From Thamnaconus septentrionalis (lineage: Eukaryota > Chordata > Actinopteri > Tetraodontiformes > Monacanthidae): 64,000 bases of DNA. A program made the translations under genes and the position numbers. Where the stretch lies: assembly GCA_009823395.1 (NCBI GenBank), contig CM020502.1:997001-1061000 (forward strand). Direction: 5' to 3'. Each line of letters opens with the position of its first letter. Positions within the stretch are counted from its first letter, which is position 1. The notes under the pieces are model-generated. The model saw nothing but the letters and a program-made list of their open reading frames with translations. It was not told where the DNA came from and did no database searches. Below, in pieces: positions 62,187-64,000 of the stretch.

Positions 62187-62324
62187 TTAAAACAGAGGCT
62201 TCCGGTCTGTCTTGTTGAAGATGACGGAGCCCTGATCAAACTCGTAGCCAGAGTTCAGCAGCACAGTGGCCACAATGGAGGCATCGCCGAAGCTGGGTGG
62301 CTTGCGGCCGATCTCCTTGCAGTT
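62187..62324 (-). pseudogene. ATP synthase F1 gamma subunit (ATP5F1C) fragment
   Basis: The minus strand encodes [19 protein letters not shown] then [18 protein letters not shown], which matches the middle of the mitochondrial ATP synthase gamma subunit. The reading then goes straight to TDRKPLF and a stop. In the family the segment FRSVISYK lies between FNK and T-x-x-KPxF, so about 24 nt are missing, apparently between two ACAAG repeats. No other part of the gene is nearby. It is a dead, short copy in CELSR1 intron 6 on the opposite strand; whether it arrived by retroposition is not visible. Confidence 0.75.
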
Positions 62325-62341
62325 GAGGATGATGAGGATAT

Positions 62342-62395
62342 AGTATAGAGGGCACTGAGTGTTTTCGCAGGAAAACACTCAATGCCCTCTATACT
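62342..62395. repeat. Near-perfect palindrome, 25-bp arms and 4-base loop
   Basis: The left arm at 62342-62366 (AGTATAGAGGGCACTGAGTG, then TTTTC) is the complement of 62371-62395 apart from one mismatch, with GCAG between. It lies immediately beside the ATP5F1C fragment, and the apparent N-terminal residues of that fragment's open frame are palindrome sequence. Confidence 0.9.
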
Positions 62396-62464
62396 TCTCC
62401 CTGTCAGATGTCAGCGCTCCTCTGGACGTACTAGCGCATCCTTGGCCCAGGATGTTGCTCTATG

Positions 62465-62525
62465 CCAGTGTTTCCCAACCTTTTTTGAGCCACGGCACGT
62501 ATTTTACATTAAAAAATAAATATGT
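62465..62525 (+). mobile_element. hAT-like terminus (fragment)
   Basis: CAGTGTTTCCCAACCTTTTT followed by GAGCCACGGCAC resembles the 5' end of a widespread vertebrate hAT (Charlie-like) repeat. The right end was not identified, so only the recognisable part is listed. Confidence 0.5.
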
Positions 62526-62799
62526 CAAAAAACGTATTTAATGAAAGAGAATGAAACTTTAATCTCAATTTACTGACTGTGTGAAATCTGGCCCTGTTTG
62601 ATTGAACACAAAGGTGACATTCTTGCAAGAACAGTATAGTCATTGTATTGTCTTGAGCTGGGCTTTTTTACTTTCTTCTGACCACTACTCATACTTGGGC
62701 CTTCATCTGGGTGAAAATGTTCTTCAGGACCAGAGGGTCCTGATTGAGTACTTTTTCTTTTTATATTTATCTATCGTATCACCGTCGCTGTCTCCTGCG

Positions 62800-62965
62800 T
62801 CAACATCACATCTTTTACCTGCCACACGCGATGACATAGAGCGCTACTTGCATTAAGTCGTAATATCGCGCCAGTCGTGGCGTATATCACGTACAGAAGC
62901 AAAGGTGTCCAATTACGTTCCGTCAGCGCTTGAAATTGTTGTCTCAGGACCTTCTGTGGCACAGG
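62800..62965 (+). repeat. Unclassified dispersed repeat, copy B (inverted relative to copy A)
   Basis: The plus strand matches the complement of about 60750-60910, including the peptide-level match ASTSHLLP-DD-ERY-H. On the other strand NWTPLLLYVIYATTGAIL parallels NRTPLLRYMIYSVTGAIL in copy A. Both strands are about equally conserved, which argues for a non-coding repeat. Confidence 0.6.
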
Positions 62966-63011
62966 CAGTCCTTGATATCACAGTGCCGAGACATAAACAG
63001 GAAAAAGTATG

Positions 63012-63301
63012 TTGGGTTACTTAATGTAATCCCTGGTTCTTTGATAACAGAGTGAGGTGTTTCGACAACATGTCCCTCCTTGCATGGACACGGTAAGAAA
63101 ACTGTTGAGAATGCTTGGAAGGTTGCGGGTCGGCTGTGGTAGTGGGTGGGGCCGGGCCGGTCCTCATGTACAGTTTGACCTGTGTGTCATGGACAGACGT
63201 TGTGTCATTGGAGCTTCCAGAACTGGTCACGTGAGAGCGATTCCCACAGTGAAACCCCTCACTCTGTTATCAAAGAACACACATTACATTAAGTAACCCA
63301 A
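63012..63301. mobile_element. 290-bp MITE with about 52-bp terminal inverted repeats
   Basis: TTGGGTTACTTAATGTAAT and then TTCTTTGATAACAGAGTGAG occur at the left end (63012-63063) and in inverted orientation at the right end (63250-63301), with few mismatches. ATG borders both ends, but a target duplication is uncertain. There is no coding capacity. Confidence 0.82.
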
Positions 63302-63319
63302 TGTTATTTTACACTTTTT

Positions 63320-63461
63320 TGTTCAATACATATTCCATATGTGCTCATTCATAGTTTTGATGCCTTGAGTAACAATCTACAATGTAAATAGTCATGAAAA
63401 TGACAGAAAAAAACATTAAATCAGAAGTATGTGTCCAGACTTTTGACTGGTAGTGTAGCTT
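63320..63461. mobile_element. Tc1-like transposon 3' end fragment
   Basis: The stretch TTCATAGTTTTGATGCCTTG, then ACAATGTAAATAGTCATGAA, then GTCCAGACTTTTGACTGGTA and GTGTA is the familiar 3' untranslated end and terminal repeat of a fish Tc1-like element. The transposase region is absent. Confidence 0.7.
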
Positions 63462-64000
63462 TAGCTTCCTTCTGAAGTGATGCTGGACCATCTACATGTT
63501 TAAACTCAACTGGTCTCAGAGGCTGGGGGTGTTTTCACAAAACTGGATGTCAGTGTCCTTTATGAAATCACAAAGGATTGATTTTTGAGAACATGTGTTA
63601 ACAAATATCAGGAAAAAAGTAGAGCTGACAGAGGAAGTAAAGTATAGGTTGTTTCCCTTTAAACCGTGACCTTCCAACAAACGGCAAATCATTTTCTCCC
63701 AACCTTTTTTGGAACCTTTGCGAGGTTCAATTTGATCTTCTTTTGAGTGCCTGTGGCTCAACATGAGTAGGCGCATGTCAGTGCTGCTCAGAGTTGTGAC
63801 TGGCCGGTCGCCATTGGCTCGGGTTCTATATTTCCGTGTTCAAGACTATTTTGACAATGAACCATGTTGTTGTTTTTCTTCTTTTTGTGGTTAAGGGTTT
63901 GGTTTTTTTGTTGGTTTTTTTTTGCAAACTTCTTGGGACCGACTGAGGAAACATATCGTTTGCAGACATCAATGTCAGAAACGTCTGATTTTGTTGAAGT
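63462..64000. other. Right-edge sequence, CELSR1 intron 6
   Basis: I see nothing recognisable in the last 540 bp apart from T-rich runs near 63900. Confidence 0.7.

Larger units (their letters stand above)
50098..64000 (+). other. CELSR1 intron 6 (at least 13.9 kb, open at the right edge)
   Basis: No CELSR exon expected after HYYNK (the GPSGEKMAVVTVDDCD region) could be found. The intron is dense in mobile elements and long GT/CA tracts, and contains one exon-like island at 57326-57409. Right-hand parts (60.6-63.5 kb) are a mosaic of small inverted-repeat elements and a processed gene fragment. Confidence 0.8.

Noticed and set aside
62187..62378. A genuine ATP5F1C exon
   Set aside because: Only the middle of the protein is present, residues are missing inside it, its apparent start is palindrome sequence, and no neighbouring exons exist.

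Overview
The window is vertebrate nuclear DNA, almost certainly from a ray-finned (teleost) fish. Genes are split by GT-AG introns, dinucleotide microsatellites are abundant, and the dispersed repeats (a tRNA-headed SINE-like family ending in ATGG repeats, Tc1/mariner and hAT remnants, a 5'-truncated LINE) are of types common in teleosts. No bacterial, viral or CRISPR features were found.

Layout: (1) 1-1912, minus strand: first three coding exons of ALG10 (dolichyl-P-Glc alpha-1,2-glucosyltransferase), running off the left edge. (2) 2398-3513, plus strand: a TPRKB (KEOPS subunit, Cgi121 family) locus carrying a stop codon and frame breaks, so a pseudogene or badly sequenced. (3) 4217-5748, minus strand: a six-exon PLP-dependent serine/threonine dehydratase-like gene with a single one-base frame break. 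(4) 6340-9962, plus strand: a complete 11-exon TRMU gene (mitochondrial tRNA 2-thiouridylase) with a LINE fragment in one intron. (5) 12550 to beyond the right edge, plus strand: CELSR1 (Flamingo-type adhesion GPCR cadherin). One large exon encodes nine cadherin repeats, followed by a 25 kb intron, five short exons up to 50097, and an intron of at least 13.9 kb that fills the rest of the window.

The first four loci are small housekeeping genes in two divergent (head-to-head) pairs: ALG10/TPRKB and dehydratase/TRMU. TRMU next to CELSR1 matches human 22q13, although as I recall the human genes are tail-to-tail, whereas here both read the same way. The genes do not form one pathway: protein N-glycosylation, tRNA modification (TPRKB, TRMU), amino-acid catabolism and planar cell polarity are all represented.

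The most notable observations are: an 84-nt frame-preserving candidate cassette exon in the last CELSR1 intron; a chain of overlapping short upstream ORFs before the CELSR1 start; three copies of one retroposon family, each with target-site duplications, showing three structural states; several unnamed inverted-repeat elements; and a 25-bp-arm palindrome abutting a fragment of the ATP synthase gamma gene. All homology calls are from memory of protein families; no database search was run.
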